NCBI GenBank assembly: GCA_964592635.1
Contig: CAZQFZ010000118.1
Span: forward strand, 1-6,304
DNA: 6,304 bases
Direction of reading: 5' to 3'
Source: VMCP01 sp964592635
Lineage (GTDB): Bacteria; Bacteroidota; Bacteroidia; NS11-12g; UBA955
Shown: in pieces, positions 5,177-6,304 of the stretch
Numbering within the stretch: the first letter of the stretch is position 1
How the letters are laid out: every line of letters begins with the position of its first letter
Position numbers and translations under genes: made by a program
Notes under the pieces: generated by a model
Seen by the model: the letters and a program-made list of their open reading frames with translations, nothing else
What the model was told of the DNA's origin: nothing
Database searches by the model: none

Positions 5177-5572
5177 ATGAAAACATCACAAAGCCCACAA
5201 AAATATTTATCTGAATTGCACCAAGAGCATAATGAATTTCGTTCTATTTTGAATTTTTCAAAGGATGAATTGATGACTTTTAATCATCGTTTGGAAGAAA
5301 TTGCGAAAGCGAACACCATACAAGATGTGTTAATGCAAGTTGAGAAATTTCAAAATCATTTTATTCGTCAAAGCGAAGTGATTGATGAATTGATGCATGA
5401 AATAGGAGAATGCGAACGTCATATAGCGCAACTTGCAGAGGAAAATAATGTGGCTACTGATCACAGAAAAGCAGATGATCATGTTGAATTAAGAGATAAA
5501 ATGGAAACATTTCAAAAGCTATATAATGAGCTTAAGAGAGATTACATGACTTTTTTAAGTAAAACTTTCTAA
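5177..5572 (+). CDS. Histidine-rich helical protein of unknown function
   Basis: I do not recognise an assigned function for this 131-residue protein. It has no signal peptide or membrane segment, so it should be cytoplasmic. It appears entirely helical, with about four amphipathic helices: roughly 8-24, 27-46, 48-90 and 100-128. A break near 90-100 (NNVATDHRKADD) lies before the last helix. It is strongly charged and holds eight histidines (15, 18, 37, 61, 74, 82, 96, 102), several next to Glu or Asp, as in LHQEH, NHFIRQ and DELMHEIGECERH. A four-helix bundle or coiled-coil dimer fits. Metal binding is possible but unproven: the pattern is not the standard hemerythrin motif. It has one cysteine (Cys79). 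The gene seems to have its own promoter, starts 66 bp after the S4 gene and ends before a strong terminator, so it may be a single unit. Confidence 0.75.
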   Translation: MKTSQSPQKYLSELHQEHNEFRSILNFSKDELMTFNHRLEEIAKANTIQDVLMQVEKFQNHFIRQSEVIDELMHEIGECERHIAQLAEENNVATDHRKADDHVELRDKMETFQKLYNELKRDYMTFLSKTF

Positions 5573-5627
5573 GAAATTAATTGCTTTTTGAAACCTAAGC
5601 GATTCGTTTAATTTTTATAAAGTAAGG

Positions 5628-5663
5628 AAACTAGAAGAGGGGCATCAGCCCCTCTTCTAGTTT
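5628..5663. terminator. Bidirectional intrinsic terminator hairpin
   Basis: A perfect 16-bp stem, AAACTAGAAGAGGGGC (5628-5643) with its complement at 5648-5663, closes a 4-nt loop, ATCA. TTTT (5661-5664) ends the plus-strand copy. On the minus strand TTT is followed by the T-rich complement of 5610-5627. It lies between convergent genes, 55 bp after the histidine-rich gene and 60 bp beyond the leuS stop, so it can end both transcripts. Confidence 0.9.
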
Positions 5664-5723
5664 TGTAAAACGTTGAAAAAGTAAAATTTTAATTCGCAAA
5701 ATGGCATTGTGTATGAAAATTGA

Positions 5724-6304
5724 TCACATCACCACATTCACAATTCGATTTTTTACTACAATTATTTTTTTGGGGGACTTGCCTTCTAGCCATTTTTGAA
5801 CAATTTCATTTTCCAAAACAGCTTTTTCAATAGACTGTATTTCTGCGTCGATAGAGAATTCAATTTGAGTTCGAGTTTTACCATTGATACTAATTGGGTA
5901 ACTGAATGTAGATTCGGTTAATAGCGTTTCATCAAAAACTGGCCAAATTTGAGTGTGAATGGTATTTTCATTTCCTAAGCGACTCCATAATTCTTCAGTC
6001 ACGTGAGGTGCGAAAGGTGCCAATATTACCAATAAAGGTTCTAAAATTTCCTTCTTGCGGCATTTCAGTGTTGTCAACTCATTTACACAAACCATGAACG
6101 CAGATACCGAAGTATTGAAAGATAAGTTCTCAATATCTTGAGTCACTTTCTTGATGGTTTTATGCAGTGTTTTCAACTCTTCTGGAGATGCTTTTTCTTG
6201 ATTAACGGCCCAGTTTTCTCCCTCAAAATACAATCTCCATAATTTCCCAATAAATCGAGATACTCCCTCAATTCCATGTGTATTCCAAGGTTTACTGTCG
6301 GTTA
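5724..6304 (-). CDS. leuS: Leucine-tRNA ligase, C-terminal part (runs off the window)
   Basis: The frame is open from the TGA at 5724-5726 to the window edge, giving 192 visible C-terminal residues. The true start lies beyond 6304, and any internal TTG near 6233 is not a start. The enzyme charges tRNA-Leu with leucine in the cytoplasm. The visible part begins with the linker into the anticodon-binding helical domain (W.THGIEGVSRFIGKLWRLY). It continues with a helix holding SAFMVCVNELT, then LLVILAPFAPHVTEELWSRLG, the signature of this domain in class Ia synthetases. It ends in the small C-terminal domain (PISINGKTRTQIEFS, then EGKSPKKIIVVKNRIVNVVM), which in bacterial LeuRS contacts the tRNA elbow. 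The HIGH and KMSKS catalytic motifs and the editing domain lie outside the window. Nothing suggests damage in the visible part. Confidence 0.96.
   Translation of the reverse strand, partial: TDSKPWNTHGIEGVSRFIGKLWRLYFEGENWAVNQEKASPEELKTLHKTIKKVTQDIENLSFNTSVSAFMVCVNELTTLKCRKKEILEPLLVILAPFAPHVTEELWSRLGNENTIHTQIWPVFDETLLTESTFSYPISINGKTRTQIEFSIDAEIQSIEKAVLENEIVQKWLEGKSPKKIIVVKNRIVNVVM

Noticed and set aside
6231..6233. A TTG at this position as the start of a separate small gene
   Set aside because: The frame stays open to the window edge and the upstream residues continue the leucine-tRNA ligase sequence.

Overview
The window comes from the chromosome of a Bacteroidota bacterium, most likely a member of the Flavobacteriales or a related order. 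This is inferred from three things: the low GC content, repeated -7 promoter boxes of the type TAnnTTTG, and the near absence of Shine-Dalgarno sequences. No ribosomal RNA or other marker is present to fix the lineage. It is mostly a housekeeping region, with no mobile element, CRISPR array or tRNA.

Layout, left to right. A small thioredoxin-fold lipoprotein (22-441) and a 490-residue tetratricopeptide-repeat protein (602-2074) lie on the plus strand. A methylmalonyl-CoA epimerase gene (2090-2497) lies on the minus strand, convergent with the TPR gene. A 221-bp divergent intergenic region follows. It holds a promoter, a candidate structured RNA leader and a near-perfect 24-bp palindrome in front of iscS. 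The iron-sulfur cluster block is iscS (2719-3930), iscU (4024-4440) and an iscA-type carrier gene (4546-4893), followed after 4 bp by a 70-residue YbcJ-like S4-domain protein (4898-5110). Next is a histidine-rich helical protein of unknown function (5177-5572), then a 16-bp perfect bidirectional terminator hairpin. The window ends in the 3' part of leuS on the minus strand (5724 to beyond 6304).

The central theme is ISC-type iron-sulfur assembly. IscS supplies sulfur from cysteine, IscU is the scaffold, and the A-type protein carries or delivers the cluster. The set is minimal: no iscR, hscB, hscA or fdx lies alongside, although IscU keeps the LPPVK chaperone-recognition motif. No transcription-factor gene is present, and the regulatory candidates are non-coding. 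They are mutually exclusive stems in the iscS leader, the palindrome, and paired ATAAACCCA-type elements placed just before the start codons of both iscS and iscU. Several other genes have their -7 box only 4-5 nt before the start codon, which suggests leaderless or nearly leaderless mRNAs.

The most interesting part of the window is therefore the non-coding DNA around iscS and iscU. All RNA structures and promoters were read by eye and remain predictions.
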